A stretch of 50,528 nt of DNA, taken from positions 1 through 50,528 of the forward strand of contig JAGLOO010000059.1 in assembly GCA_023138875.1 (NCBI GenBank), given 5' to 3'. Position 1 is the first letter of the stretch. Each line of letters opens with the position of its first letter. The position numbers were made by a program, and so were the translations under genes. Shown piece by piece: positions 41,152-50,180 of this stretch. The notes under the pieces are model-generated. The model was not told the origin of the DNA, did no database searches, and saw only the letters and a list, made by a program, of their open reading frames with translations. The stretch comes from Bacteroidales bacterium (GTDB lineage: Bacteria > Bacteroidota > Bacteroidia > Bacteroidales > GCA-2748055).

Positions 41152-43338
41152 GTGAATCTGAAGCATATAAAATACATTTGTTTCTCTACCCTGACTCTCC
41201 TCCTGACCCATAACCTGGTAGCCCAAAGCCCCATTACAGGCATAGTCCTGGATGAGCAGGGGGAACCGCTAGTGGGTGCTAATATCTATCTTACAGGTAC
41301 TTACGACGGGACGACCAGTAATAGCAAAGGCCTGTTCCAACTATTTACCGATGAATATGGGAACCAGGTACTTCGCATTGATTTTGTGGGTTTTGAACCC
41401 TATACCCATGAGGTTACGCTGAATGGAACACCCATACAGCTATCTGAGGTTACACTTAAAGAGTCATTTAACGAACTCACCGCGGTGACCATCACTGCCG
41501 GTACATTTGAGGCCGGTGATAAGAAGAAATCAATAGCACTGAGTTCCCTGGATATGGTCACCACCGCAGGTGCTGCCGGTGATGTATTCGGAGCGTTGCA
41601 GGCCCTTCCCGGGACAACCACCGTGGGAGAATCGGGTAAACTGTTTATAAAAGGAGGAGACAGCCGCGAATCCAGGACATTTATTGACGGTACTCTGGTG
41701 TATGTTCCTTACAGCTCCTCTTCACCAAACAACTCCGTACGCGGCAGGTTCAGTCCCTTTATGTTTAGCGGGACCATGTTTAGCACCGGGGGATATTCGG
41801 CTGAATTCGGACAGGCCTTATCCTCTGTCCTCTCACTGCAGACCAATGCCATGCCTGTACAAGACCATCTGAATATATCCCTTTTGTCTGTGGGCGCTGA
41901 ACTGGGAGGGACCAAAACCTGGGAGAATGCTTCTGTGACCTCGTCCATCAACTATGAAAACCTGTCGCCCTACATGAGGCTTTTCCCACAGTACAGGACT
42001 TGGGAAAAGGAGCCCCAGGGCCTTTCAGGGGATGTCAGCTTCAGGTTGAAGACAGGGAAATCGGGCATGTTGAAATTCTATGCCAATGCCGGCAAATCCC
42101 GGCTTACCATAGTGGAAAACAACCTGAATAATCCCGGAACAACCTATACATACAGCCTGTTGAATGACAACTACTACATCAATGGTTCGTGGATTGGGGA
42201 GATTGCCACCGATTGGATTATGACCACAGCATTTTCTTACACAAACAATACAGATGACGTGTCGATTGATAGCCTTCAATTCAATGAGCAGCTCACAGGC
42301 ACCCATGCCAAAGTGATGATCAAACACAAGCTGAATGAGCGGACAAAGATCATTGCCGGAACAGAACTATACACCAAAGAGTACCGTGTAGAGTTTCCAT
42401 TCCAGGAGCAGTCAACAGGCACCCATGAATTTGTGAATCATACGCTAACCGGATTTCTGGAAGGTGAGATATATGCCTCATCGAAATTCATCACCCGCCT
42501 GGGTACAAGGTTCGAATACTCAGATTACCTGGGAAAGGCAAGCCTGTCACCCAGGATCTCCTCTGCCTATATACTGAATAAAAAAAGCCAGGTATCGCTG
42601 TCCTACGGGTGGTTCTTCCAGGATCCGGAAGATGAATTTCTCCTTTACACCAACAACTTCTCCTTCGAGCGTGCTGACCATTATACCCTGAATTTCCTGA
42701 TGAACGGGGATAGGCGGATGCTACGCACCGAATTGTACTATAAAGATTATAAACAACTGGTAAAATACCAGATTAGTGAGACCAATGAATATAACTACAT
42801 TGACAACAGCGGGTATGGCCATGCATGGGGAGTGGATCTGTTCTGGAGAGATCGGAAAAGTGTGAAAAACGCGGAATACTGGATCTCCTATTCCTACATC
42901 AATGCCCTGAGGAATTATCTCATTTTTCCTTACGAAACAGTCCCTGATTTTTCGGCCAGCCACAACCTGACCCTGGTTTACAAACACTGGTTCAGCAAGC
43001 TGAGATCGCAGATAGGTGGCACCTACAGGTTTACCTCCCCCCGATACTACAACAATCCAAATCTTGAAGCATTCAATAGCGAAAAAACCATGCCATATCA
43101 ATCCCTGGATGCAAACTGGAGCTATCTGCACAAACCCAATGTGATCTTCTATTTCTCCGTGTCAAATCTTTTGGGATTTGAACAGGAGTTCGGTCATAAA
43201 TATGCATCCATTCCTGACAGTGAAGGTGTGTATTACAGTGCCCCAAAACTGCCGGGCTCCAGGAGATTTTTTATCATGGGATGCTTCATTACCCTTTCAA
43301 AAAGTGGTGAAATCAATCAAATAGATAAAATCAATTAA
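41152..43338 (+). CDS. TonB-dependent receptor with N-terminal carboxypeptidase-like domain
   Basis: This 728-residue outer membrane receptor has a signal peptide (1-25) and an N-terminal carboxypeptidase regulatory-like domain (27-105: ITGIVLDEQGEPLVGANIYL, with VLRIDFVGFEPY). The plug region follows (about 112-225: DVFGALQALPGTTTVGESG, GKLFIKGGDSRESRTFIDG) and a beta-barrel to the end. It lacks a SusD partner, so it is not a standard Sus pair. The start codon is GTG at 41152. Its C-terminus (EINQIDKIN) runs into a 9-nt tandem repeat that continues past the stop. The next genes, in the same direction, encode a periplasmic TPR protein and a LytS/LytR-type pair, an arrangement seen elsewhere in Bacteroidota. 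The ligand is unknown. Confidence 0.9.
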   Translation: MNLKHIKYICFSTLTLLLTHNLVAQSPITGIVLDEQGEPLVGANIYLTGTYDGTTSNSKGLFQLFTDEYGNQVLRIDFVGFEPYTHEVTLNGTPIQLSEVTLKESFNELTAVTITAGTFEAGDKKKSIALSSLDMVTTAGAAGDVFGALQALPGTTTVGESGKLFIKGGDSRESRTFIDGTLVYVPYSSSSPNNSVRGRFSPFMFSGTMFSTGGYSAEFGQALSSVLSLQTNAMPVQDHLNISLLSVGAELGGTKTWENASVTSSINYENLSPYMRLFPQYRTWEKEPQGLSGDVSFRLKTGKSGMLKFYANAGKSRLTIVENNLNNPGTTYTYSLLNDNYYINGSWIGEIATDWIMTTAFSYTNNTDDVSIDSLQFNEQLTGTHAKVMIKHKLNERTKIIAGTELYTKEYRVEFPFQEQSTGTHEFVNHTLTGFLEGEIYASSKFITRLGTRFEYSDYLGKASLSPRISSAYILNKKSQVSLSYGWFFQDPEDEFLLYTNNFSFERADHYTLNFLMNGDRRMLRTELYYKDYKQLVKYQISETNEYNYIDNSGYGHAWGVDLFWRDRKSVKNAEYWISYSYINALRNYLIFPYETVPDFSASHNLTLVYKHWFSKLRSQIGGTYRFTSPRYYNNPNLEAFNSEKTMPYQSLDANWSYLHKPNVIFYFSVSNLLGFEQEFGHKYASIPDSEGVYYSAPKLPGSRRFFIMGCFITLSKSGEINQIDKIN

Positions 43339-43383
43339 ATCAATCAAATCAATCAAATCAATCAAACCAATCAAACCAATCAA
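43312..43383 (+). repeat. 9-bp tandem repeat spanning the receptor stop and the next start region
   Basis: Eight 9-nt units lie head to tail. Units 1, 4, 5 and 6 are ATCAATCAA; unit 2 is ATAGATAAA, unit 3 is ATCAATTAA (with the receptor stop TAA), and units 7 and 8 are ACCAATCAA. The first three units encode INQ, IDK, IN-stop. The array ends 2 nt before the ATG of the next gene (43386), occupying the place where a ribosome binding site is expected. Changes in copy number would alter the leader length but not the receptor frame, because the unit is a multiple of three. Confidence 0.85.
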
Positions 43384-43385
43384 TC

Positions 43386-44030
43386 ATGAAAAAAGCAATC
43401 TTAATTATCTGCGCAGTTTCCATGGCCGGCACCTTGCTGGGTGCAAATGAGAAGTACTACCAAAAAATGGGGGAGACACTTGGTCAATTCAATTCCTGTA
43501 CTACCATCGATGATTTCCAGGCACTTGCCAATACCTTCAGGAATATTGCCAATATGGAAACAGAGGAGTGGCTACCCCTGTACTATGAAGCTCAGTGCTA
43601 TATTCTCATGAGCTTTATGGACAATTCGGGAGCTCAGGCCAAGGATTCTTACCTTGACCAGGCCAATGCCTCCCTCGAGAAAACGCTGGAAATGGCCCCC
43701 GGGGAATCAGAGGTTTATGCTCTTCAGGCTCTCTATTATACAGGTCGGCTGGTCGTAAATCCGCCTGCCCGTTCCATGGATACAGCCCCTCTGGTAAGTG
43801 CTGCCATCGGAAAATCATTAAGCCTGGATCCCATGAATCCCAGGGCAAAATACATCCGGTTATCCAATGATATCGGCACCGCCTCCTACTTTGGCTCCGA
43901 CACCGGACCCTATTGCCAGAGCGCCCGGGAATTGCTTGAAAGATGGGATTCATACCCCGTGAAGTCTCCCATTCATCCAGTCTGGGGAAAAAAGAGGGTG
44001 GTGGAAATAGTTGAAGCATGTGGTAAGTAA
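43386..44030 (+). CDS. Exported TPR-like protein partnered with TonB-dependent receptor
   Basis: This 214-residue protein has a signal peptide (1-19, MKKAILIICAVSMAGTLLGA) and a helical TPR-like body: EEWLPLYYEAQCYILMSFMD, ANASLEKTLEMAPGESEVYA, AAIGKSLSLDPMNPRAKYIR. The pattern repeats the A..SLEKTLE.AP...E.Y.L signature of TPRs. Proteins of this size follow receptors of this kind elsewhere and may dock to the plug or carry the signal to the sensor kinase; that is inference. The repeat array directly upstream replaces a normal Shine-Dalgarno. The sensor kinase gene begins 32 bp downstream. Confidence 0.78.
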   Translation: MKKAILIICAVSMAGTLLGANEKYYQKMGETLGQFNSCTTIDDFQALANTFRNIANMETEEWLPLYYEAQCYILMSFMDNSGAQAKDSYLDQANASLEKTLEMAPGESEVYALQALYYTGRLVVNPPARSMDTAPLVSAAIGKSLSLDPMNPRAKYIRLSNDIGTASYFGSDTGPYCQSARELLERWDSYPVKSPIHPVWGKKRVVEIVEACGK

Positions 44031-44062
44031 TCACCTCAAAAGATTCTATCTTGTACTTTGTG

Positions 44063-45109
44063 ATGAATTTATCCTATTTCAGCAAAAATTCTTTTGGCAG
44101 GTTTATACGAAATCTGACCGGCAGTCTTTTCCTGGCACTGGTAATCGCCCTGGTGAATATTGAAGGAGCTTCTCAAAGTTTACACCACTTTTTGATTGCC
44201 TATAGCTGGGCCTTTGCAATTTGCTATACTCAGTGGATAGGTCATACCTTTCTCTTTGAGGTGCTTGACAAAAAATATCCATGGCAGGATTACCCTGTCA
44301 GGAGAGCTGTTTCCGGTAGTATAACCATCATTGTTTATTCCGTTTTCGCCTACCTGGTGGTTTCGGTGATCATGGCACGCATAGTCTATGGAGAATTGCC
44401 GGATAATCCGTTACGGTGGGGTTTCCGGACAAGTTATTTTGCCGTGATCGTATCCTTTACAGTTTCCATAATTTTCCTGGCTATTGGATTCTTCAAGTCA
44501 TGGAAACAATCTTTGCTTGAGGCAGAAAGATTCAAGGCAGAAATGCTGATGTACAAGTATGAATCTCTTCAAAACCAGATCAATCCGCATTTTCTCTTTA
44601 ACAGTTTCAATGTGCTGAGCGATCTGGTATATGCGGACAGCCAGAAGGCCGTCAAATTCATCAAACAGATGAGCCAGTTGTTCAGGTACGTTCTGGACAG
44701 CAGGGACCGGGAGCTTGTCCCCATTACAGAAGAGCTAGAGTTTATTTCATCTTTTGTTTACCTGCTTCAGACCAGGTTCGAGCATAAATTGTCCATTGGC
44801 CTGGCAGTGAAAGCTGAACCGTATGAAATGATTGTGCCCATGACCATGCAGCTCCTTATCGAAAACTGTGTGAAACACAATGAGATTTCCGCTGCAAAAC
44901 CCCTGACAATCAGAGTGACAAGGAGTAACAACAGCATTACGGTTATGAATAACCTCCAGGTGAAGCAGCCTGGCCATGGGTCTACTTCAACCGGATTATC
45001 CAACATCAGGCAGCAATACAGTTACTTTACAGACAGAGAGATCATTGTTGAAAAAACCGGGGAACACTTTTCGGTGGAGGTGCCTGTAATAAAATCCATG
45101 AAGAAATGA
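44063..45109 (+). CDS. LytS/YehU-type sensor histidine kinase
   Basis: From the ATG at 44063 (MNLSYFSKNSFG) this encodes 348 residues; a TTG at 44051 would add four. Four membrane helices (about 18-35, 42-60, 85-107 and 122-145) precede the His_kinase domain. The H-box is LQNQINPHFLFNSFNVLSDL with His176, and the ATPase N-box is LIENCVKHNE. The GXG region reads GHGSTSTGLSNIRQQYSY. It autophosphorylates in response to an unknown stimulus and passes phosphate to the response regulator encoded next. The ends overlap by 4 nt, so translation is coupled. Confidence 0.92.
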   Translation: MNLSYFSKNSFGRFIRNLTGSLFLALVIALVNIEGASQSLHHFLIAYSWAFAICYTQWIGHTFLFEVLDKKYPWQDYPVRRAVSGSITIIVYSVFAYLVVSVIMARIVYGELPDNPLRWGFRTSYFAVIVSFTVSIIFLAIGFFKSWKQSLLEAERFKAEMLMYKYESLQNQINPHFLFNSFNVLSDLVYADSQKAVKFIKQMSQLFRYVLDSRDRELVPITEELEFISSFVYLLQTRFEHKLSIGLAVKAEPYEMIVPMTMQLLIENCVKHNEISAAKPLTIRVTRSNNSITVMNNLQVKQPGHGSTSTGLSNIRQQYSYFTDREIIVEKTGEHFSVEVPVIKSMKK

Positions 45110-45855
45110 ATGTGCTGATCCTTGAAGATGAAACCAGGGCTTCCAGTCACCTGCAACGATTGATCCAGGTAGTTGCCCCTGAAATGAGGATTGTGGCAGT
45201 TTATGAAACAGTCAGAGAGTCTGTGGAATACCTGCAATCAAATCCTCCTTTATCCCTGGTGTTTTCAGATGTCCAACTGGCGGATGGATTGAGTTTTGAG
45301 ATCTTCAGGCAGGTGGATCTACAATGCCCGATCATTTTCACTACGGCCTATGATACATACGCCATCGAGGCATTCAACACCAATGGAATTGACTATTTGT
45401 TGAAACCCATAGAAGAGGAGCGGTTAAAACAGGCCATAGACAAGGCCAGAACGTATTCTGCCCGTATCGACCTGAATAACCTGCTCCACCTCACGCAGCT
45501 GGCTCCCTCGAAAAAAACCAAATCCAGGTTTATGGTCAAAGTAGGAGAGAGGATAAAGAGCATTATGGTGGAGGATATCAAGGCTTTTTACAGCTTTGAC
45601 AAAGCCACCTACCTGCATACGGTGACCGACCGAAACTACATCATCGACTATTCGCTCGATGAGCTCCAGTTATTGCTGGACAGCCACAGGTTTTTCAAGA
45701 TAAACAGAAGGTACATTGTATCCATTGATGCCTGTTCACAGATCTTTGCCTGGTCCAACAGTCGTCTGAAACTAGTCATTTCGGGTATTGACGATCACAA
45801 AATCGTTGTTGCCCGGGAAAAGGTGCAGGATTTCAAGCAGTGGCTTGACCGGTAA
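45106..45855 (+). CDS. LytTR-family response regulator
   Basis: This 249-residue protein has a receiver domain (1-120) with acidic residues in ILEDET, phospho-acceptor Asp55 in LVFSDVQLADG, conserved Thr in FTTAYDTYA, and Lys in DYLLKPIEEERL. A LytTR DNA-binding domain follows (about 140-245): RFMVKVGERIKSIMVEDIKA, YIIDYSLDEL, FFKINRRYIVSIDACSQIF. Such regulators bind pairs of imperfect direct repeats. It is the last gene of the receptor, TPR, kinase and regulator run; the next gene begins 150 bp later. Confidence 0.94.
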   Translation: MNVLILEDETRASSHLQRLIQVVAPEMRIVAVYETVRESVEYLQSNPPLSLVFSDVQLADGLSFEIFRQVDLQCPIIFTTAYDTYAIEAFNTNGIDYLLKPIEEERLKQAIDKARTYSARIDLNNLLHLTQLAPSKKTKSRFMVKVGERIKSIMVEDIKAFYSFDKATYLHTVTDRNYIIDYSLDELQLLLDSHRFFKINRRYIVSIDACSQIFAWSNSRLKLVISGIDDHKIVVAREKVQDFKQWLDR

Positions 45856-46005
45856 CCATGATTCATGGTTTTTATTACGCTATGTATTAACTCTTTCAAT
45901 AGCTAAATTATCCGTGTCCGGGAAGCTTTTCACAGATACAATTTTTATCAAAAATCTTACTGAAATAACTTAACTTTATTAAGTTTATCCTTTAATTGAA
46001 ATCAA

Positions 46006-47865
46006 ATGGCAAGAGCCCTGAACATTACTGTCATGGCGGTTCTGATCCTGCATTTTTGCAGTTCAGCCGCACTATGCCAACAGCATACCCTTACCCAGCT
46101 AACTTTCAGTGATTCCACACACGACGGCTATCCGTACTGGTCACCCGATGGGGATTTTATTATCTATTCCTCGGGGACCGGGTCCTCCTGCATGACCATG
46201 AAAATACCTTCGCAGGGAGGAACCCCTGAACTGGTCACAGAGATCTTCGCTCAGCATGCCAGATGGTCACCTGCAGGAGATTACATAGCCTTTGACGGTG
46301 ATTTCGGCACCATGATGCAGATGATCCCGTCCTCCGGTGGTACACCGATACGAATCGATCCTGACACCATTCCCATATACATGAGCGGTATGCCCGTCTG
46401 GTCACCCGATGGCAGAAATATTGCATTTAAGTCCATGTTCACCATCTATATCATGGACCTGGAGACAGGATCCGTCTCCCCATTGTACCGGCCGGAGAGC
46501 AAGAATGCCGTACCCTATGACTGGTCGCCTGATGGCAGTAAGCTTCTGGTTGATGTAAGGGATACGGTGGACAGGTCCCAATCGGATATCTGGGAAGTGC
46601 CACTGAATGGTTTACCCAGGCAGATCACATTCTTACCTGGCAGACAGGTTAAACCCTCGATTTCCCCTGACGGTTCCAGGATCGTCTTCACATCGGACCA
46701 TGGCGGCAATGCAGATATATGGATCATGCCGGCAGCAGGGGGTGATCCTGTTCAGCTCACCTTTTATAATGGGAACAAGGATAATCCGGGACTAGATGTT
46801 GAAAGCAGCTGGTCCCCGGACGGAAAATCCATTGCCTTTTCAAGTACAAGGAATGACATGTGGGCGATCTGGAAAATGGACATTGATCTGGAATCTATCA
46901 TGAACAATCTTATCGAGCCGGTGCGCTACTCGGTTTTATATCCGGTGATCGATACCGGAACCATACCCGTTTTTCCGTTTTTACTGAACGAGAATCCGAT
47001 GCAGCCTTCCCCCGCAGAAAGCTGGGACGGCAGGGAATTTGTTCTTGTTATGACAGGGGATGACGCATATGCATGGTTTGATGCAACGGCTGAAAACGGA
47101 GATTCACTGAATTATAAGAAAAGGATGCAGGGAAAGGGGAACCAGGTGCTGGCTGATAAAGCCGATTTTCCGGCTTTTGCTTCCTTGGGCATTCATGCTG
47201 AGGAGGAGATCAGGAATACCAGATCCATCACCGGCAGGTCCGTTTCCCGGATCACTGTGGACGGAAGGCCCGGTGGATCTTCGGGCGCAGGTTTTATGGC
47301 AGCGGATGAGACAATCCTGTCGGTCATCATGAGTGACAACCTGATGGTTCAAAAACTGGGATTGAAACATCCCGACCTGGCACGTCCCCTGTTGCATCTT
47401 TGGAATATCTCCAATTCCGGAGAAAGGTACAATGAGCATGCACCCCCCGAGGAGAAGGTCCATCTTCAGGGTCTTATTTACAGGGGCAAGGAAATAGGGA
47501 TAAAGATCTCTGGCGGTCGCGGATGGCAGGAGTCAATATTCAATGATGAGATCCTTGGCAGCTACCATCTTGAAGCCTGGCGGGATCTGGATCCCGGTGA
47601 AGAGGAATTCCTGGAGGAGCAATACGGTAGCCTCCCGGAAAATGAGCTTGAAGAATTGAGAAGAATGATCAGTACCCTGCATACAGGTGAGATGGTACCC
47701 TACTATATCAACCGTTATGGTTTCTATGAGGGCCATACTGATTTCAGGGCTGAGCCCCTGTCCATTGCATTTATATTCGGTATCCGTTCCCTGGAAGAGA
47801 TCCACCAGGCTTCCGGGGGCGATCTTTATGCTTACCTGACCAAGCATTTCACTCAAAATCCCTGA
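46006..47865 (+). CDS. Exported PD40/TolB-like beta-propeller protein
   Basis: This 619-residue protein has a signal peptide (1-25, ending SAALCQQ). Residues 30-305 hold six PD40 blades with WSPDG-type turns: YPYWSPDGDFIIYS, ARWSPAGDYIAF, PVWSPDGRNIAF, DWSPDGSKLLV, SISPDGSRIVFTS and SSWSPDGKSIAFSS. Residues 330-619 form a separate domain with GRPGGSSGAGFMAADETILS and NSGERYNEHAPPEEKVHLQG, unlike any family I know. Propellers of this kind bind other proteins or sense peptidoglycan-associated partners. The methyltransferase fusion gene follows after 5 bp, so the pair is co-expressed. Confidence 0.82.
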   Translation: MARALNITVMAVLILHFCSSAALCQQHTLTQLTFSDSTHDGYPYWSPDGDFIIYSSGTGSSCMTMKIPSQGGTPELVTEIFAQHARWSPAGDYIAFDGDFGTMMQMIPSSGGTPIRIDPDTIPIYMSGMPVWSPDGRNIAFKSMFTIYIMDLETGSVSPLYRPESKNAVPYDWSPDGSKLLVDVRDTVDRSQSDIWEVPLNGLPRQITFLPGRQVKPSISPDGSRIVFTSDHGGNADIWIMPAAGGDPVQLTFYNGNKDNPGLDVESSWSPDGKSIAFSSTRNDMWAIWKMDIDLESIMNNLIEPVRYSVLYPVIDTGTIPVFPFLLNENPMQPSPAESWDGREFVLVMTGDDAYAWFDATAENGDSLNYKKRMQGKGNQVLADKADFPAFASLGIHAEEEIRNTRSITGRSVSRITVDGRPGGSSGAGFMAADETILSVIMSDNLMVQKLGLKHPDLARPLLHLWNISNSGERYNEHAPPEEKVHLQGLIYRGKEIGIKISGGRGWQESIFNDEILGSYHLEAWRDLDPGEEEFLEEQYGSLPENELEELRRMISTLHTGEMVPYYINRYGFYEGHTDFRAEPLSIAFIFGIRSLEEIHQASGGDLYAYLTKHFTQNP

Positions 47866-47870
47866 GATTA

Positions 47871-49430
47871 ATGAAAGCCATAACCATTCTATCTATTGTT
47901 GCTACGACATTATGGATGAGCCCGCAGGGCTTTTCGCAGGAGAGGCAGCATGAAGTTGACTCATTAATCGTCCTCTTTAAGAGTGCGGGTCGCAACTGGA
48001 ACATACTTGCCGATCAATTTATCGCGATAGGTGAACCCTCTGTGCTGCCTCTCATCAGCGTGCTTCAGGACAGCACCCAGACGCAGTGGACAAGGCGAAT
48101 TGCCGCCATGACCCTGAATGACATTCATTCCCCAACATATATTGAACCGGCATTGAAGTTGCTTATGGACAGGAGTGAGACACGTGAACTGCGTAACCAT
48201 GTCACCAACGGACTGAAAGGACATGATCTTTCCCATGTTTCAGATGAGCTTTGGAAGATTTTCCAGGAAGAAGAGAATGTTTTTTTCAGGTTGAATATAG
48301 CAGGTATCCTAAACACCAGCGATCCTTTTCTTGCATACCAGGCGTATGACGAACTATACCTCACCAGTGAAGGATATTGCAAGCAACAGGCACTGAAAAA
48401 CATGGTCAGACTGAGGCCCCAGGAATCTGCAGACTTGTATATATCGGCTCTACAGGCTGACGATTGGATGACTGCCAACCTGGCCATGGACAGCCTTGTG
48501 GCAACCAACCATTTTACTCCCGGAAGAATCATCCGGCTATATCACAGGGCGGGCACACCGGAAATTGTGCGATGGCGGATCATCCATGTAATGGGACAAC
48601 GGCCGGAAAAGAATTTTCTGAATCTGCATCTTGAAGCACTTTCGGACCCGGACTGGCTTGTTCATAACGAAGCTGCACTGGCTTTATCCCGAATGCCCCA
48701 TGATCAGGTACTGCATGAAATGAGGTATCTGAAGCAGTCGGGTGATAATAATTTGGTCCGCAGGGCAGGGTGGGTGATAGGCCAGTTTGTAGAGGAATCC
48801 AGTCAGGAATTTGCCCTCATGCAGCCTTTTGACGGCTATCCCATGCTGGAAGATGTTGAGGAAATCAAGGAGGTGCTGAGAGACAAATGTGTGGATACCA
48901 TCACATTCAGGAAAGGTGAAATTATCGCGGATGTTGGAGCCGGGAACGGTTATCTGGAAGCGATGCTATCATTTTTCCATGATGATCTTACATTTTATAT
49001 TCAGGACATTGATTCGGCTGTATGTAATCCAAACAGCATTCGGGAAGTAGTCGACTTTTACCAGGAAGTGAACGGCCGGCCCTTTACCAACAGGTTTATT
49101 GCGGTAAACGGAACGGACACAGACACCAATCTGCCCGATCAGGTTTTTGATAAAATACTGATGTTGTGGACATACCAGTATTTGAAGAATCCCCGTGAAT
49201 TTATTACTGGTCTGAGGCAAAAGCTAAAAAATGATGGATTATTTTATGTGATCAATCCGGATCAGGATTATGAATACGGAAAGTTGCTTACTATCGAATA
49301 TGGATGGAACATGGCAACGGTCGACAGGGAGATCTCTGATATCATTAACTGTGGATTTGAACTCGTAGGAATCGCGAGGAATTACGATAATGACGAGCTG
49401 CCTTATATTATGGTTTTTAAAAAGAAATGA
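47871..49430 (+). CDS. HEAT-repeat protein fused to a SAM methyltransferase, with export signal
   Basis: This is a 519-residue protein. The N-terminus MKAITILSIVATTLWMSPQG, ending FSQ, has the look of a signal peptide. Residues 30-320 are HEAT-like helical repeats (PSVLPLISVLQDSTQTQWTR, DWLVHNEAALALSRMPHDQV, LVRRAGWVIGQFVEES). Residues 335-519 are a class I methyltransferase with motif I ADVGAGNGYLEAML (about 353-366), acidic FYIQDIDSA and LPDQVFDKILMLWTYQYLKN. A SAM enzyme with an export signal is odd, because SAM is cytoplasmic; either the leader is uncleaved or the enzyme uses no SAM. It starts 5 bp after the propeller gene and ends the co-oriented set. Confidence 0.82.
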   Translation: MKAITILSIVATTLWMSPQGFSQERQHEVDSLIVLFKSAGRNWNILADQFIAIGEPSVLPLISVLQDSTQTQWTRRIAAMTLNDIHSPTYIEPALKLLMDRSETRELRNHVTNGLKGHDLSHVSDELWKIFQEEENVFFRLNIAGILNTSDPFLAYQAYDELYLTSEGYCKQQALKNMVRLRPQESADLYISALQADDWMTANLAMDSLVATNHFTPGRIIRLYHRAGTPEIVRWRIIHVMGQRPEKNFLNLHLEALSDPDWLVHNEAALALSRMPHDQVLHEMRYLKQSGDNNLVRRAGWVIGQFVEESSQEFALMQPFDGYPMLEDVEEIKEVLRDKCVDTITFRKGEIIADVGAGNGYLEAMLSFFHDDLTFYIQDIDSAVCNPNSIREVVDFYQEVNGRPFTNRFIAVNGTDTDTNLPDQVFDKILMLWTYQYLKNPREFITGLRQKLKNDGLFYVINPDQDYEYGKLLTIEYGWNMATVDREISDIINCGFELVGIARNYDNDELPYIMVFKKK

Positions 49431-49662
49431 CTTCCCTGGTGAACAGAATTACCAATAAAATAAAAATTCACTTTTAACTGGCTCTACTGATTTCACTTCA
49501 ACTGTAACAAATAGTAAATAATTGCGTAAAAATATACCTGGGTGGGTAAAGGAAAATAGAGTGAACTCACAGGTATTTCGTCTTTAAATTTTGCGTAGTA
49601 ATCATAAATGTGGAGAAAACATTGGAATATTCCACTCTCTGTGAAAAACAAAAATAATCGTC

Positions 49663-49785
49663 ATGAAAAAAGCAGTAATTGCAGTAATCATCATTACATT
49701 TGGCATAATAATGAGCTCATGTAATAAGCATTCATGTCCCGCTTATTCACAAAAGGATACTGAACAAACTGAGAATTCCGGTTAA
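49663..49785 (+). CDS. Small lipoprotein (40 residues)
   Basis: MKKAVIAVIIITFGIIMSSC is a complete lipoprotein signal, with Cys20 as the lipidation site, followed by a 20-residue tail NKHSCPAYSQKDTEQTENSG. Short lipoproteins with a CPAY motif and a Thr/Glu-rich tail are common in Bacteroidota. No function is known. The start is the ATG at 49663. The 232-bp gap before it holds no ORF with a recognised product and includes an AT-rich stretch. Confidence 0.7.
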   Translation: MKKAVIAVIIITFGIIMSSCNKHSCPAYSQKDTEQTENSG

Positions 49786-49799
49786 TCTTTAACGATTAT

Positions 49800-49976
49800 C
49801 TATATTAAAGGAATCCCTTCTTTTTTTACGATCTGAAGCAGGGGTGAGACATCGTCTTGATTGAAGCGGGAAAGGCCGACAGCAAACCAAAAGCTAAATC
49901 ATCAGATCTTTCATCAAATCTTCTGGATACCAACATCACATCAATATCACTCTCCTCATGTTCTTCCTGTTTTCGT
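49800..49976 (-). pseudogene. Decayed MNT-type nucleotidyltransferase remnant
   Basis: One minus-strand frame gives EEHEESDIDVMLVSRRFDER, the metal-binding S-D-I-D motif of nucleotidyltransferases. Another frame gives VGLSRFNQDDVSPLLQIVKK followed by EGIPLI and a stop at 49800, the usual C-terminus of small nucleotidyltransferases. The two frames join near 49880, with about 15-20 residues missing between. The N-terminal GSYA(R/K)G glycine motif is absent upstream. It is therefore a deleted and frameshifted gene fragment, possibly related to the antitoxin remnant beside it. Confidence 0.6.
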
Positions 49977-50114
49977 CACTTCTTTTCAGATGTCTTTTTA
50001 AGTCATAGATAATCAGCGTTATAAGTTCTCGGTATTGGAATTTTCGGGTGTCCCATTATCTTGTATGCGTGTTTGTCCGGGAGAAAAGAACAAGAGCGAG
50101 ACGGTAAGCGTTCA

Positions 50115-50164
50115 GATCATATCTTACAGATCCTTGCGTACGGATCATAGTTTACAGATCCTTG
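50115..50164. repeat. Two imperfect direct repeats, 28-nt period
   Basis: GATCATATCTTACAGATCC at 50115 and GATCATAGTTTACAGATCC at 50143 are copies with two mismatches, each followed by TTG. They lie between the two decayed gene fragments and have no evident function; only two copies exist. Confidence 0.5.
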
Positions 50165-50180
50165 ATAAGAGCAGTGGCTG

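Noticed and set aside
41152-43338. Receptor considered as a SusC of a polysaccharide utilization locus
   Set aside because: No SusD-like gene follows, and the protein is short (728 residues) compared with SusC-type receptors of about 1000.
43312-43383. Tandem repeat considered as a CRISPR array
   Set aside because: Units are 9 nt with no spacers and are partly coding.
50115-50164. Two 22-nt repeats considered as a CRISPR remnant
   Set aside because: Only two copies with a 6-nt gap, no cas genes, and imperfect match.
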